DNA of 64,000 nucleotides from Pinus tabuliformis (lineage: Eukaryota > Streptophyta > Pinopsida > Pinales > Pinaceae). The position numbers and the translations under genes are program-made. Numbering within the stretch: the first letter of the stretch is position 1; the number at the start of each line of letters is the position of its first letter. Below the pieces are notes generated by a model. It was not told the DNA's origin. It saw only the letters and a list, made by a program, of their open reading frames with translations, and did not search any database. The stretch covers positions 707,409,584-707,473,583 of the forward strand of contig CM062810.1 of assembly GCA_031772625.1 (NCBI GenBank), read 5' to 3'. This document shows positions 46,192-57,971 of this stretch, piece by piece.

Positions 46192-46731
46192 CTACCAAAT
46201 ACCCATATGCAACAAGAGAATTCCAAAATAAAGAGACACATGCATAAAGAAAACAGAGAAACCCTCATACGAAAATGCAATTTCCATATATGATTTTGAG
46301 TGGAACATCCTCCGATACATCGAGTATAACATAGTTACATTTGTCTCATAAACCATCAAAACTAGGGAATTAGCCATGACCACAGAGAGACATAAATTAG
46401 GACCAAGAACATACCTGTGAACGCTATTATGAGGTGATGGTGGATGGGTTGAAACTCGGTTAAGGAGCGCGAAGTACACCTCCCCAAATCTGCAGAGCTA
46501 CTCAGACCAAGGTGGAGTCGACCGAGGATTTCCAATGGAAAAATTACCAAACTTACTAGCATGAAAACCCGAAACATTCCTTTCAAGGTTGTTGTTGCCA
46601 GCTTCATGAATGTAATTAAGAAGAGGCATATGAGAATCCACCACTCTATGTACCTCATGCATGTGGAGGGTGGAAGAGTACCATGTCAACATCATCAAAT
46701 TAACTGGCTGGCAGGGGCGGGGCTTGCTCAA
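46192..46731 (-). pseudogene. Possible decayed ORF, unknown
   Basis: Two open stretches in one frame (46731-46498 and 46479-46192) separated by a single stop. The reading includes NNNLERNVSGFHASKFGNF and SVVMANSLVLMVYETNV. No domain recognised; could be chance. Confidence 0.22.
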
Positions 46732-46866
46732 TCTTGCTCACACCTTGATCAGAGAAGAATTAACATTTTCTTTTTTAGTAAATAAAATAAACCATTTAAG
46801 TACTAATTATATTGTCACATATTTATTTATTATAATAAATATTTTCCGAAAAATTGTTTATACCAT

Positions 46867-46870
<4 letters not shown>

Positions 46871-46929
<59 letters not shown>
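46871..46929. repeat. (TA)n microsatellite
   Basis: About 59 bp of uninterrupted TA. Confidence 0.95.
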
Positions 46930-46934
<5 letters not shown>

Positions 46935-48290
46935 ATAATTACTCTTGTATTTAATAAATCAATAAATATGTTCAAAAAAATTGTTTATATCATATTATAA
47001 AAAAATAAAATTAAATGAAAGTAATGATTACTCTCTTATTTTAATAGTTAAATTAATTATTAGCCTTATTTAAAGATGCTTCATTATACTAATTTCAATT
47101 TACATATTTATTTTCAAAATTTTATTAAACATTTTTTCTCTCAATATTCATCTCCTATATTTATCCAAAATTCTTAATAACATTTTTTTTTGGATAATTA
47201 TTCGCCCTCCCTTTTTTCAACTTCCTTATTAGTCCCTGCCAAGGCAAGGCTATAGCAATCGATTTTCCTGTTGACCACTATTAGTTTAGCATTGACTACT
47301 TCAAGTTATAATGTTTAACTTTATAAAAGAAATATTTATTTTTCAATATTATTGAAAAACAAAAAATTCAAACATTTGATTGCACCATAACATTGAAGGT
47401 CTTATTGTAGCCTTTATGTGTTATATGGATAACTGCCTCAAATATTTTTGCCATAATTTTTGGATGTAGTTGCAATATTTATGCCATGATTTGTAACTAT
47501 TTGTGCAATGATTTTTCATTGTTAAACTTCGTAAGAAAATGGGGTCCACATATCCAAAATTGACTACAAACACCCAGTGGCACATAATCACAATGTTATT
47601 AGCCTAACTTGAACCAACACTATTACCTTTTAGTTTAATTTCCTTAAATTTAACACAAATTTCTACTTTTGGCATTTTTTCAGGTCCTAAACTACCGAGG
47701 TCATTTTGAGGGTCTAAATGACATTTTCAAGGAAAACAAAGAGACTAGAAAATTGCCATAACTAGTTTCACTCTATCTATTTTTGGCCTCCTCATGGAGA
47801 TCTTCGAAATGAGAAATTATGATAGTCAAATAGAGATTGTATGCCAAAGTTACAACCGCAGGAAGTTGGAGGTGCAAATTATTAGTTTATACATACACTT
47901 TGTGTCCATAGTACCTGTAGGTCATAAATACATATTTATTTACTAATTCAATAATCTCACCAAAGAATCATCAAGAAGGCTTTATGCCTTCTCTAGCTAG
48001 TTGCAATAACACTTGTTAGCCAATGAATTCATCAACCATTCATTAACTTGTTAAAACATGTCAAGATTCATATATAAGATATATCATATAACCAACATAT
48101 AAACCATGAAAAACCAACCATAAACATGAACATTATAACCAACACAAGTGCTCAGGAAGCACAATAGGAAAATAACTCTTATTAACATATGAAATGCTAA
48201 CCAAGTCAGGGACTTTCGCATACCACCTAACCATAGATTGGGTTGAACCACCTGATATGAGAGAAAACAAACATGAACCTGCAGTATAAA
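46930..48290. other. No gene recognised
   Basis: AT-rich, no domain seen. The region next to 48300 may belong to the gypsy RT remnant that follows. Confidence 0.5.
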
Positions 48291-48299
48291 TTAGCAAGA

Positions 48300-48917
48300 C
48301 CCAACAAGTTGCGTAGCTTTGTCAGAGTGGTTGGGGTTGGCCCATCTCGAATAACTTGTATCTTGGTTGGGTCCACATGGACACCCTACTCATCGATGAC
48401 GTACACTAGATATTGAACCTCGGTCATACCAAAAGTGAATTTATCCAAATTGGAATGCAACTTGTGGTTTCACAGGGTTTGGAGAACCTGCTGAATATGG
48501 TGTAGGTGCTCTTCCCAACTCTAGTTGAAGATCATAATATCGTCCAAATACACTACCACGAATGAGTTGGTGAAGGGTCGCAAGATGTCATCCATTAGCC
48601 TCACAAAGGTTGTGAGGACATTCGCTAACTCGAAATACATGACCAGCCATTCGAAAAGGCCCTCCTTGGATTTGAAGGTAATCTTCCACACATCGGAGGG
48701 TTTGATTGGCACCTTGTGATAACCGAACTTCAAATCAATCTTGTTGAAATATTTGGGCCCCTTGGGCTAGTCTAGAAGGTCATCAATCCGTGGGATTGGA
48801 TACCTATTCCGGAAAATGATCTTAGATCTCCCACTGAACAGGGTCTACCACAGGACCAAACGAAACCCCTCAGCAAAAAATGTGTCCCCTTGAAGCCAAA
48901 ATAGCTCTAAACCAAAA
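48300..48917 (-). pseudogene. Ty3/gypsy reverse transcriptase fragment
   Basis: Minus strand shows FRNRYPIPRIDDLLD, KYFNKIDLKFGYHKV, then KEGLFEWLVMYF and the catalytic VVYLDDIMIF near 48525, and farther on TFGMTEVQYLVYVI. These are successive RT motifs of a gypsy element. Frameshifts and stops are present near both ends. It is cut at 48917 by a copia LTR. Confidence 0.85.
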
Positions 48918-49308
48918 TGTAGGTTTTAACCCCGTACAGAAATTACCTGCATACGAATTCTAAGAACACAAAATAAACAATGCTAGAGCATAACACATAA
49001 AACACATATACACATAGATTTTCCCTTGGATCCCAAAACTGGGACTACCAGTTTGATTTTTCATTATGTTCCTTTCAATGTTACAATACATATTTATACA
49101 TACCGAAGCATAAAATACCATGGACTGGAAACCTTCATGTTCAAAACCATGTGAGAAAACCATGCACAAAACCATAGGTAGGTCCACTAAACCTAATATA
49201 GGGTTCCAAAAAATTTCCCCGAGGCGCTGACCTGAACCCCGTAGAGGGGAGCTTCCCGCCCCCTTCAAATCCCCTGTGACCTGCCCGCTGCGCAATCACA
49301 ACCCAACA
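48918..49308 (-). repeat. Copia-type LTR without partner (391 bp)
   Basis: On the minus strand it begins TGTTGGGTTGTG and ends GGTTAAAACCTACA. It is clearly related to the 541-bp LTR at 50096-50636. The flanks (CAAAA left, CCACC right) do not match, and the DNA on the two sides belongs to different parts of gypsy elements, so it is not a simple solo LTR. Confidence 0.8.
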
Positions 49309-49797
49309 CCACCCAACCATGAATTGTACCTCCAGTTACCCCCTGAGCTGAGAACACTTACCAAGAAAATCACCAACCACTATTGATACCTTTGATAGGT
49401 ATTTTATACCATTTTTTCCATGATGGATGTTTCCCTTAGCGGCGATCCGCTTTTGTGGACCTTTTTATCAACTTGCCTAGGCTTTTCCATAAAATCTAGC
49501 CTTTCTCTCCCGTGACACTTTATGCTTATCCAAGCTTAGCATCTTTCCCCAACTAAGCAATGTAATGGATCTCCTATCCATTAAATCTTGTCTAGAATAT
49601 TATCTAGAATCTTTATCATGGAAAAATTATCTTAGGCAAGAATCTCATCTTCAAGTGTCCCATTTTCAAGTACTTAAATCCATTTATTTAGTAATAAAAA
49701 TATTTATTTACATATCTATTTCAATGTAATTCATGGCTTTTCTGCCATAATTTCAGTCTAAATAAAAACAATGTTACAACAATAGAAGGATACTATA
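49309..49797 (-). repeat. Start of a gypsy LTR, same family as 3346-7459
   Basis: Collinear with about 6975-7459 over 480 bp (for example CTTATCCAAGCTTAGCATCTT in both). On the minus strand it follows a polypurine tract (AAATGGGGGAAGAA) at 49798-49812, which marks it as a 3' LTR start. It is cut at 49308 by the copia LTR. Confidence 0.85.
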
Positions 49798-50095
49798 TTC
49801 TTCCCCCATTTTTATTAACATCATACTTGGTGTTCATTTACCAATTACTTCTTTTTAAAACAACGTTGGATAATTTTTATGTATTTCATCCTCTCTCTCC
49901 CATGTAGCCTTCTCGGGAGTAAAATTCTTCCACTATACCTTAACCCGAACGACAACTTGATTTTGGAGCGAGATCTCTTTCCCATCTAGGATACAAAGAG
50001 TTTATGCGAGAAAGTCTCCTTTGGGTTCCAGAGGTAGCATTTTCCAATCAATAATGTGATAACTATCATGCACATATTTCTTTAGTAATGACATG
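49798..50095 (-). pseudogene. Gypsy integrase C-terminus with chromodomain
   Basis: Minus strand shows SYHIIDWKMLPLEP, then CILDGKEI and the chromodomain WKNFTPEKATWEREDEIHKN. Three stops interrupt it. The chromodomain marks a chromovirus; position before polypurine tract and LTR is canonical. It is bounded at 50095 by a copia LTR. Confidence 0.82.
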
Positions 50096-50636
50096 TGTAT
50101 GGTTTAACCCTGTACAAAAATTACTTGTAGACGAATTCTAAAAATTAGAAAATAAACAATGACAAGAATATAAAACAAATACACAGAGATTTCCCTTGGA
50201 TCCCAAAACCGAAACTACTAGATTGATTTTTCATTATGTTACTTTCAATGTTACAATACATATATATACATGTTGAAGCATTCATAAACCCCAATCCATT
50301 AACCTTGGATTAGAACATAACCGTAGTTCCCTTTATTGGATCTCCAAAATACCATGGGCAGAAAACCATCATGCCCAAAACTATGTGTGAACCCCATGCA
50401 CAAAACCATAGGTAGGTCTGCCCACCTAATATAGGGTCTAAAAATATTTTCCCAAGGACCTTCCCCAGACCCCGTGTAGGGGGTTACCTCCCCCCTGAAA
50501 CCCCCCGATACGGGGGCTGCACCCCCCCTGAACCCCTTGTTGTGCCTCACACAACGCACAAGGAGGCCTACTGCCCCCCCTGTGATCCCCCCATGCATGC
50601 AACTAGTCAAGGAAAGACTATAACACACACCCAACA
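50096..50636 (-). repeat. 3' LTR of the outer copia element (541 bp)
   Basis: On the minus strand it begins TGTTGGGTGTGTG at 50636 after the purine tract AAGTGGGAGAA and ends at 50096 with CCATACA. It contains GC-rich runs of CCCCC. The matching 5' LTR is outside the window. Confidence 0.85.
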
Positions 50637-50827
50637 TTCTCCCACTTCTTGCTTTCTTTTTCACACAGGGGGTCACAAGAGAGCTTAGTCATTGGTCCAT
50701 CCCTACAAAACCCATTGTTTCTCTACACCAAGAAAACTTATCAATGCTCAGAGACTTCGTCAATGAATTTGCAGCATTCTTAAAAGTGTCCACCTTTACT
50801 AATAACACCCTTTTGTCCTCAACGATA
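50637..50827 (-). pseudogene. Outer copia element, C-terminal end of RNase H
   Basis: Minus strand shows VEDKRVLLVKVDTFKNAANSLTKS and KFSWCRETMGFVGM followed by a stop, the usual copia C-terminus. The frame continues seamlessly in 63220-64000 when the gypsy insert and one CGATA copy are removed. Confidence 0.9.
50823..50827. repeat. Target-site duplication CGATA, left
   Basis: Identical to 63215-63219; they flank the outer gypsy element exactly at its LTR ends. Confidence 0.92.
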
Positions 50828-51132
50828 TGTTATGAAACCAGCTCACAAAAAGATAGAAAAGATAGATCAACGCAACCTCCTTTACATTACAAAAACGAAC
50901 AATTATTAGATGATACAAATGACTAAACCTCCCTTCTATATATAGGAGTCTAAGGGGTCACAATATAATCAAGCCGAAATAACAGTAATAACATAAGGGC
51001 ACAACAATAACAATAGTGGGTTTCTATGGGGCACACTAATAACAATATGGGGACAATAGGGGCATAATAATAACAATAAGGGCTACAATGCAATAATAAT
51101 GGGGGAATCACTAGTATTATAGGGACCTAACA
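50828..51132 (-). repeat. 3' LTR of the outer gypsy element
   Basis: Minus strand starts TGTTAGGTCCC at 51132 after a GAAGGAGAGGGGCA-type purine tract and ends CATAACA at 50828. A 28-bp stretch present in the other LTR is missing near 50872. Confidence 0.9.
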
Positions 51133-52143
51133 TGCCCCTCTCCTTCTGAAAAGCGTTGTCCTCAACGCTTGAATAGTTCTGGATGCTTTTGTATAAAATT
51201 CTCATCCTCCCATGTGGAATCTTCAGCAAATAAGTTCTTCTACTTGATGAGATACTCTGAAATTGATCGATTTCGTAGCTGTCGTGTTCTTTTTTCTGTG
51301 ACTGCTTCTGGTTCCAATATGATTTTTCCTTCCTCTTCAAGTTCTGGCAATATTGTTTGAACTAGGAGCTTGTCACCTATAAAATTCTTTAAACATGAAA
51401 CATGGAAAATTGGGTGCAGTAGGGAAGCTGTAGGAAGCTCCAATTTGTATGCCATAGTACCAATCTTTTGCAACACCTTATACACACCATAATACTTTGG
51501 TGATAATTTATTATCCTTCTTAGCTTGCTTGAGGGACATTTGTTTATATCGTTGTAGCCGTAGGAATACTCAATCACCTACATCAAAACTTCTTTCACTG
51601 CAATGTTGATCTACTTGTTGTTTCATTCTATTTTGCGCCAACGTGAATTTATCCTTTAAGAGTTGGAGAACTTGTTGTTGATGCTCGATGTGATGTTCCA
51701 CTGCTTGAACCTTACAATTTTCTCTTAAATATGATGTGATGGATGGCAGATGATATCCATACAATGCCATAAATGGGGTCATTTTTGTTGCAATATGGAA
51801 GGAATTGTTATACCACCATTCATCCAGAGGCAACCATTTGACCCATTGTGTTTGTTTATGATGATTTATTATCCTTCTTAGCTTGCTTGAGGGACATTTG
51901 TTTATATCGTTGTAGCCGTAGGAATACCCAATCACCTACATCAAAACTTCATTCACTGCAATGTTGATCTACTTGTTGTTTCATTCTATTTTGCGCCAAC
52001 GTGAAGTTATCCTTTAAGAGTTGGAGAACTTGTTGTTGATGCTCGATGTGAAGTTCCACTGCTTGAACCTTAGAATTTTCTCTTAAATATGATGTGATGG
52101 ATGGCAGATGATATCCATACAATGCCATAAATGGGGTCATTTT
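51133..52143 (-). pseudogene. Outer gypsy element, integrase end with internal duplication, and chromodomain
   Basis: From 52143 downwards: a partial integrase C-terminal piece ([15 protein letters not shown] to [10 protein letters not shown]) at about 52143-51855, then a jump back to [15 protein letters not shown] and a second full copy of the same segment. It then continues through [20 protein letters not shown] and the chromodomain ([14 protein letters not shown], then STWEDENF) to the stop. Stops break both copies. Confidence 0.82.
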
Positions 52144-52475
52144 TGTTATGAAACCAGCTCAAGAAAAGATAGAAAAGATAGATCAACGCCTTAGAATTTA
52201 GCCTCTTCGAGGGGGAAACCTCCTTTACATTACATAAATGAACAATTCTTGGATGATTCAAATGACAAAACCTCCTTTCTATATATAGGAGTCTAAGGAG
52301 TCACAATATAATCCAGCCGACCTAACAATAATAATATAAAGCCACAAAAATAACAATAGAGGGATTCTATGGGCACATTAATAACAATATGGGGGCAATA
52401 GGGGCACAACAATATAAATAAGGGGTATAACTACAATAGTAATGGGGTAATCACTAGTATTATAGGGACCCAACA
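52144..52475 (-). repeat. 3' LTR of the inner gypsy element
   Basis: Minus strand TGTTGGGTCCCTATAATACT to GGTTTCATAACA. Confidence 0.92.
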
Positions 52476-52504
52476 TGCCCCTCTCCTTCAAAAAAGTGTT
52501 GTCC

Positions 52505-55500
52505 TCAACGCTTGAGTAGTTCTGGATACTTCTGCATAAAATTCTCATCCTCCCATGTGGAATCTTCAGCGGATAAGTTCTTCCACTTGATAAGATACTC
52601 TGAAATTGATCGATTTCGTAGCTGTCGAGTTCTTGTTTCTGTGACTGCTTCCGGTTCCAATATAATTTTTCCTTCCTCGTCAAGTTCTGGCAATATTGTT
52701 TGAACTGGGAGCTTGTCGCCTATAACCTTCTTTAAACATGAAACATGGAAAACTGGGTGCAATCGAGAAGCTGCAGGAAGCTCCAATTTGTATGCCATAG
52801 TACCAATCTTTTGCAACACCTTGTACGGACCATAATACTTTGGTGATAATTTATTATCCTTCTTAGCTTGCTTGAGGGACATTTGCTTATATGGTTGTAG
52901 CCGTAGGAATACCCAATCACCTACATCAAAACTTCTTTCACTGCGATGTTGATCTGCCTGTTGTTTCATTCTATTTTGTGCCAACACGAGGTTATCCTTT
53001 AAGAGTTGGAGGACTTGTTGTTGATGTTCGATGTGATGTTCCACTGCCTGAACCTTAGAATTTTCTCTTAAATATGATGTGATGGATGGTGGTTGATACC
53101 CATAAAGTGCCATAAATGGGGTCATTTTTGTTGCTGTATGGAAGGAAGTGTTATACCACCATTCAGCCAGAGGCAACCATTTGACCCATTGTGTCTGTTT
53201 ATCAGATACAAAGCAACGAAGATATCCTTCCAAACATTTGTTTACTATCTCAGTTTGCCCATCAGATTGAGGATGATAAGATGAGCTATGAGCTAACTGA
53301 GTACCAAGACAAGAAAATAATTCTGTCCAAAAATTTCCAGTGAAAATGGGATCTCTGTCACTTACAATAATCTTTGGGTTTCCATGTAGCTTTTGAATTG
53401 TTTCCATAAATGCAGTAGAAACTGTACTGGCTTTAAATGGATGTGATAATGCACAAAAGTGTGCATACTTGGTAAGTCTGTCAACTACCACCATGATGAC
53501 ACTCTTTCCCTCAGACTTGGGTAAACCTGTGATAAAATCCATTGAAACCTCCTCCCAACGTTGGCTTGGAATGGATAAAGGTTGTAATAGACCCGGTGTC
53601 TTAATTGTTTCAACTTTATTTTGTTGGCAAACCAAACATTCCGCCACAAACTTTTGAATATCTGATTTAAGGCCATCCCAAAAAAATTCCTTCTTAACCC
53701 TGTGGTAAGTTTTTAAAAATCCTGAGTGCCCTCCTAAGGGAGAAGTGTGCAATTCCATAAGAATCTTTTGTTTTAGCTGGGAATTCTTACAGAGGTATAA
53801 GCGATCTTTGTACCATAACGAATCATTTTTCCAGCTAAATGTATCAGACGTACTGGAATCTTGTTGTAGCTTTCGAATAAGTGCCCACACTTCTTCGTCA
53901 TTCTTCCATTCCTCCCTTGCTTCGTTTATCCAATCTGGTTGGATAATAGAAATGGCGCACAACAATGCTTCCACATCCTCATCCTTTCTTGAGAGTGCAT
54001 CTGCCACCACATTTTGCTTCCCTTTTTTGTAGATGATTTCAAAGTCATAACCCAACATCTTTGTGACCCACTTTTGTTGCTCTTCAGAGGATAATCTTTG
54101 TTCTAAAAAGTATTTAAGGCTATCATGATCCGTTTTTACCTTGAAGTGTCTTCCCATTAGGTAGGGTCGCCATTTCTTAAGTGCATGGAGTATTGCCAAC
54201 ATTTCCTTCTCATAAATAGCTTTGCTTAAAAACTTTCCCTTGATTGGACGACTTTCAAAAGCAATGGGTCTTTCATCTTGCATTAGAACAGCACCAATTC
54301 CATTTCCTGAAGCATCACATTCCACAATAAAGGTTTTTGTGAAGTCCGGTGTAGCTAAGACCGGTGCTTGGCACATTGCCTCTTTAAGATGTTCAAAGGC
54401 CTTTGTTGCTTTCGGAGTCCATGAAAATGCATCTTTCTTCAATAATGTTGTTAGAGGTGCTGCTATTCTCCCATAATTCTTAACAAACTTGCGATAATAC
54501 CCTGTCAACCCAAGAAATCCTCGCAGATGCTTTATGGATGTGGGGATTTTCCATTCCTTAATGGCTTTAATTTTGCTAGGGTCTACCTTAACTCCTTCAT
54601 GAGATACAATATGACCCAAATATTCCACCTCCTGGACTCCAAAGAAACATTTGGATCTTTTTGCATATAATTGTTTCTCCTCCAATAGTTGTAGCACCCT
54701 GTCAACATGTTCAACATGATCCTTCCAAGACTTGCTGTAGATTAGTATATCATCAAAAAATACTAACACAAATTTTCTAAGGAATGGTTTGAAAATTGAA
54801 TTCATCAAACCTTGAAATGTTGAAGGTGCATTGGTAAGGCCAAAAGGCATGACCAAAAATTCATAATGACCCTCATGAGTTCTAAATGCCGTTTTCGGAA
54901 TGTCTTCAATCTTCATTCTGATTTGATGATATCCTGAACGAAGATCCAACTTGGTGAAGTAAATTGATCCATGCAATTCATCCAGTAATTCATCAATGAC
55001 AGGAATGGGGAACTTATCTTTAATAGTGAGCTTGTTGAGCTCCCTATAATCCGGACACATGCGCCATGATCCATCCTTCTTGTGCACCAATACTACTGGA
55101 GCAGAGAAAGAACTTTGACTCGGTTGAATTATACCAGCCTCTAGCATTTCTGCAACCATACGTTCAATTTCACTTTTTTGGACATAGGGATATCTGTACG
55201 GCCTGATGTTTGGAGGAACACTTCCTGGAATCAGATGAATAGCATGATCATGATCACGCATAGGTGGGAGACCTTTGGGAGTCTCAAATACCTTGGAATG
55301 ATTGTCCAGGACTTTTTGGAGATCTGGAGAAATAGATGATTCCAATGTGGAAACATCTAGCGAACATAATTGTGCAATTACACCTCTTTGCTCCTTTTTT
55401 AGAAGCTTTGTCATACCATTAGAGCTGATTATCTTTCCTGGTTTCCCTGCAATACCCCTTAATTCAACTTCCTTTCCTTCCGTAGAAAATTTGATGAAAA

Positions 55501-56515
55501 GTTCTTGAAAATTAAAAGCTATTGTACCCAAGGATTGTAGCCATTGGACTCCTAGTACAACATCAGCACCTCCCATTGGAATGGAAAGCATTGGGCTAGT
55601 CAATACATATTCTCCCATGGATAGCTTGATATTATGGCACTTTCCAGAGCAATTTATTGTTCCTCCATTTGCAATCATCACTTGACACTCTGGTGCTGGA
55701 TATAGGAAGCAATTCAATTCTTTTGCTACCCTACAATGAATAAAATTGTGGGTGCTTCCTGAATCAATCAACACTATTACCTTTTTCTTCTTGATTTGTC
55801 CTTCTATCTTGATGGTTTGAGGAGTGGTAATTCCCGCCAATGCATTACAAGATATGGTCGGATTTATTTGTTCTTCATCTAGGCTTTGTTCCTGGAGTAT
55901 ATCCTCTTCTTTTGACCTTTCTTGCTCCTTTTCTTCTTCCTCTTCACAATCTATGTAGAATAATTTCTTCTCAGCACACTTATGACCTTTAGTGTATTTG
56001 CTATCACAACTGTAACAAAGCCCTTTTGCTCTTTTTTCTTCCAATTGTTGTGGTGTCAACCTTATAGGTTGTGGAAGACTAGGGGCAACAACACTTCCGT
56101 CTTTATAGTTGTGAGTGGTATGCTTCCTGGTTGCCATAATTTTGCTTTCCATTTTTCTTGCTAACCTGAATGCCTTCTCTAATGAATCAGGTTCCCAAAG
56201 GCGAACATCATGTTGGATATTATCCTTTAAAGACCCTATGAACACATCAATCCTATGCTCCTCTGGAATATCTTTTACCCTTATGTTCAATTTTTGGAAC
56301 TCCTCAATGTGCTCCATTATTGAACCCTTTTGTTTGAGACTTATCAATTGGCTAAAAAAAGTGTTGCTTTTTGTATCCTCATAATGTGCTATCAATTCTT
56401 CCGTAAAAATTGCCCAAGTGATAAATTGTTTACGAGAGCAAAGCCATTGATACCATACAAACTGATTTGGTTCCAAATATAAAGTTGCCATATGTACCTT
56501 TTGTGTGTTTTGCAC
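52505..56515 (-). CDS. Gag-pol polyprotein of the inner chromovirus (1336 residues, open)
   Basis: A single uninterrupted frame. Residues 1-130 are capsid; 167-180 a zinc knuckle ([14 protein letters not shown]). The aspartic protease has [10 protein letters not shown] at 251-260. RT has [10 protein letters not shown] at 523-532 and the catalytic FFDD at 586-589 (Phe at the usual Tyr). RNase H has [10 protein letters not shown] at 732-741 and [12 protein letters not shown]. Integrase has a zinc-binding His/Cys set (H922, H930, C960, C963) and D993, D1053, E1089. The chromodomain lies at about 1290-1336 ([17 protein letters not shown]). All catalytic residues I can place are present. The true N-terminus lies upstream: gag continues at 56534-56980 but is separated by one TAG and a 1-base shift, so the element is probably defective for gag yet could supply enzymes in principle. 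Confidence 0.93.
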   Translation of the reverse strand: MQNTQKVHMATLYLEPNQFVWYQWLCSRKQFITWAIFTEELIAHYEDTKSNTFFSQLISLKQKGSIMEHIEEFQKLNIRVKDIPEEHRIDVFIGSLKDNIQHDVRLWEPDSLEKAFRLARKMESKIMATRKHTTHNYKDGSVVAPSLPQPIRLTPQQLEEKRAKGLCYSCDSKYTKGHKCAEKKLFYIDCEEEEEKEQERSKEEDILQEQSLDEEQINPTISCNALAGITTPQTIKIEGQIKKKKVIVLIDSGSTHNFIHCRVAKELNCFLYPAPECQVMIANGGTINCSGKCHNIKLSMGEYVLTSPMLSIPMGGADVVLGVQWLQSLGTIAFNFQELFIKFSTEGKEVELRGIAGKPGKIISSNGMTKLLKKEQRGVIAQLCSLDVSTLESSISPDLQKVLDNHSKVFETPKGLPPMRDHDHAIHLIPGSVPPNIRPYRYPYVQKSEIERMVAEMLEAGIIQPSQSSFSAPVVLVHKKDGSWRMCPDYRELNKLTIKDKFPIPVIDELLDELHGSIYFTKLDLRSGYHQIRMKIEDIPKTAFRTHEGHYEFLVMPFGLTNAPSTFQGLMNSIFKPFLRKFVLVFFDDILIYSKSWKDHVEHVDRVLQLLEEKQLYAKRSKCFFGVQEVEYLGHIVSHEGVKVDPSKIKAIKEWKIPTSIKHLRGFLGLTGYYRKFVKNYGRIAAPLTTLLKKDAFSWTPKATKAFEHLKEAMCQAPVLATPDFTKTFIVECDASGNGIGAVLMQDERPIAFESRPIKGKFLSKAIYEKEMLAILHALKKWRPYLMGRHFKVKTDHDSLKYFLEQRLSSEEQQKWVTKMLGYDFEIIYKKGKQNVVADALSRKDEDVEALLCAISIIQPDWINEAREEWKNDEEVWALIRKLQQDSSTSDTFSWKNDSLWYKDRLYLCKNSQLKQKILMELHTSPLGGHSGFLKTYHRVKKEFFWDGLKSDIQKFVAECLVCQQNKVETIKTPGLLQPLSIPSQRWEEVSMDFITGLPKSEGKSVIMVVVDRLTKYAHFCALSHPFKASTVSTAFMETIQKLHGNPKIIVSDRDPIFTGNFWTELFSCLGTQLAHSSSYHPQSDGQTEIVNKCLEGYLRCFVSDKQTQWVKWLPLAEWWYNTSFHTATKMTPFMALYGYQPPSITSYLRENSKVQAVEHHIEHQQQVLQLLKDNLVLAQNRMKQQADQHRSERSFDVGDWVFLRLQPYKQMSLKQAKKDNKLSPKYYGPYKVLQKIGTMAYKLELPAASRLHPVFHVSCLKKVIGDKLPVQTILPELDEEGKIILEPEAVTETRTRQLRNRSISEYLIKWKNLSAEDSTWEDENFMQKYPELLKR

Positions 56516-56533
56516 ATTATTGAGATCGAAGAA

Positions 56534-56980
56534 CTACTCCATCTGTAATATCCATGTGGCGGGATCCTTGCCATCAAACTTCCTCATATCGATTTCTAGA
56601 ATATGGTGGGTCTTCGATCCAACACTAGAGTCTATGGAATCATGATTAACATTTCTTTTGTTCACATCATGAGTTTCCTTTACAACCTTTTCACCATTAG
56701 TAAGTATTTCTTGTAGAAAATTTGTCAAATCTGTCTTCAAATCTGCCATGTATGTCTTCAAATTTGTCATCAAATCTACCTTCAGATCATCCATCTTAGC
56801 TTCCATTCTTAGATTCCACGCCATTTATCTTAGCATCTGTTAGCTTTTGTGAGCGTGACATTTGTTGCACTTGTTCTTGTAATTTTGATATATCATGTAG
56901 CATTTCTTCCTCTTCTTCAGAGTCATGCTAGAGCTTTCAGGTTCCTTACTAGGTGTTTGCATTTTCTTTCCTCGGGGCAT
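56534..56980 (-). pseudogene. Gag N-terminus of the inner chromovirus, frameshifted
   Basis: Starts at Met 56980 (MPRGKKMQTPSKEPESSSM), then loses one base near 56922 relative to the outer copy. The correct frame is recovered by about 56824 (MAWNLRMEAKMDDLK) and runs through KFDGKDPATWILQME to a TAG at 56534-56536 where relatives have CAA/CAG. The coiled-coil heptad block is much shorter than in the outer copy. Confidence 0.8.
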
Positions 56981-57634
56981 CAGTTACCGATAATAATGCT
57001 TTACTATGCCCTTTGAATTCCTTCAAACCAAGCTTATGCAAAAATTAAAAAAAAAAAACTACACACCTTTTTTCACTTTGTAGAAGCCTGATATTGAATC
57101 TGATGTATCTCTGTAATTTCGAATCATCCAGTTCTGAAATTGTGACCTGTAGTAGCCTTCTGTGTCCTCTTTCCAATGCCACTAGTCTGATCCAAATTGG
57201 ATTCTCCAAGAAAGAGTTATGCAAATCTCCCACAGTGACTTGATTATAGACTAGTTCAGTAGAGCGAACTTGTACGAAGTGCCACGTGTCACTGTTTCAA
57301 CCTTTGACTCTGAAAAATATATAAACAAAACTACAGTCCGTCCTCTTTCTGTACCTTCTTACGAAATTTCAATCCGATGCTCAGAGAGAAAGTTATGACG
57401 ATTTTCCCCAGGTCACCTGTTTTGAATGTAATTCAGGAGTCTGCAAAAAGACCAACTTCCTCAGATCATATCTCCAACAATATCGCGCAAAAAGCTCTGA
57501 AATTCGGACCCAAGGTTCAGCGCGATTTCTTCTCAAATGGGTTTTTTTTGCGACTTCTGAAACGTCACAGAAAAAAAGTTATAGCGAAAATTCCACGATG
57601 ACCTGTTTGGAGCAGCGAAACCCTAGAATCCAAA

Positions 57635-57646
57635 GCTCTGATACCA
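57635..57646 (-). other. Primer-binding site of the inner gypsy element
   Basis: Minus strand TGGTATCAGAGC, two bases from the 5' LTR end; initiator-Met tRNA type. Confidence 0.93.
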
Positions 57647-57648
57647 AA

Positions 57649-57971
57649 TGTTATGAAACCAGCTCAAGAAAAGATAGATCAACGCCTTAGAATTCAGCCT
57701 CTTCGAGGGGGCAAACTCCTTTACATTACATAAATGAACAATTCTTGGATGATTCAAATGACAAAACCTCCTTTCTATATATAGGAGTCTAAGGAGTCAC
57801 AATATAATCCAGCCGACCTAACAATAATAATATAAAGCCACAAAAATAACAATAGAGGGATTCTATGGGCACATTAATAACAATATGGGGGCAATGGGGG
57901 CACAACAATATAAATAAGGGGTATAACTACAATAGTAATGGGGTAATCACTAGTATTATAGGGACCCAACA
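57649..57971 (-). repeat. 5' LTR of the inner gypsy element
   Basis: Minus strand begins TGTTGGGTCCC at 57971 and ends CATAACA at 57649. A 10-bp GATAGAAAAG duplication in the other LTR is absent here. Confidence 0.92.

Larger units (their letters stand above)
52144..57971 (-). mobile_element. Inner IFG7-like gypsy chromovirus, near full length (5.83 kb)
   Basis: 5' LTR 57649-57971, primer site 57635-57646, gag-pol 56980-52505, purine tract 52476-52489, 3' LTR 52144-52475. The LTRs differ by about four substitutions and one 10-bp indel by eye, so it is the youngest insertion in the window. Its outer flanks (ATTTT and GCTTG) do not match; instead it is bracketed by about 260-bp direct repeats of integrase sequence from the outer element. 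Confidence 0.92.

Noticed and set aside
53093..56384. Plus-strand ORFs of 60-95 codons
   Set aside because: They are shadows of the 1336-residue gag-pol frame on the minus strand.
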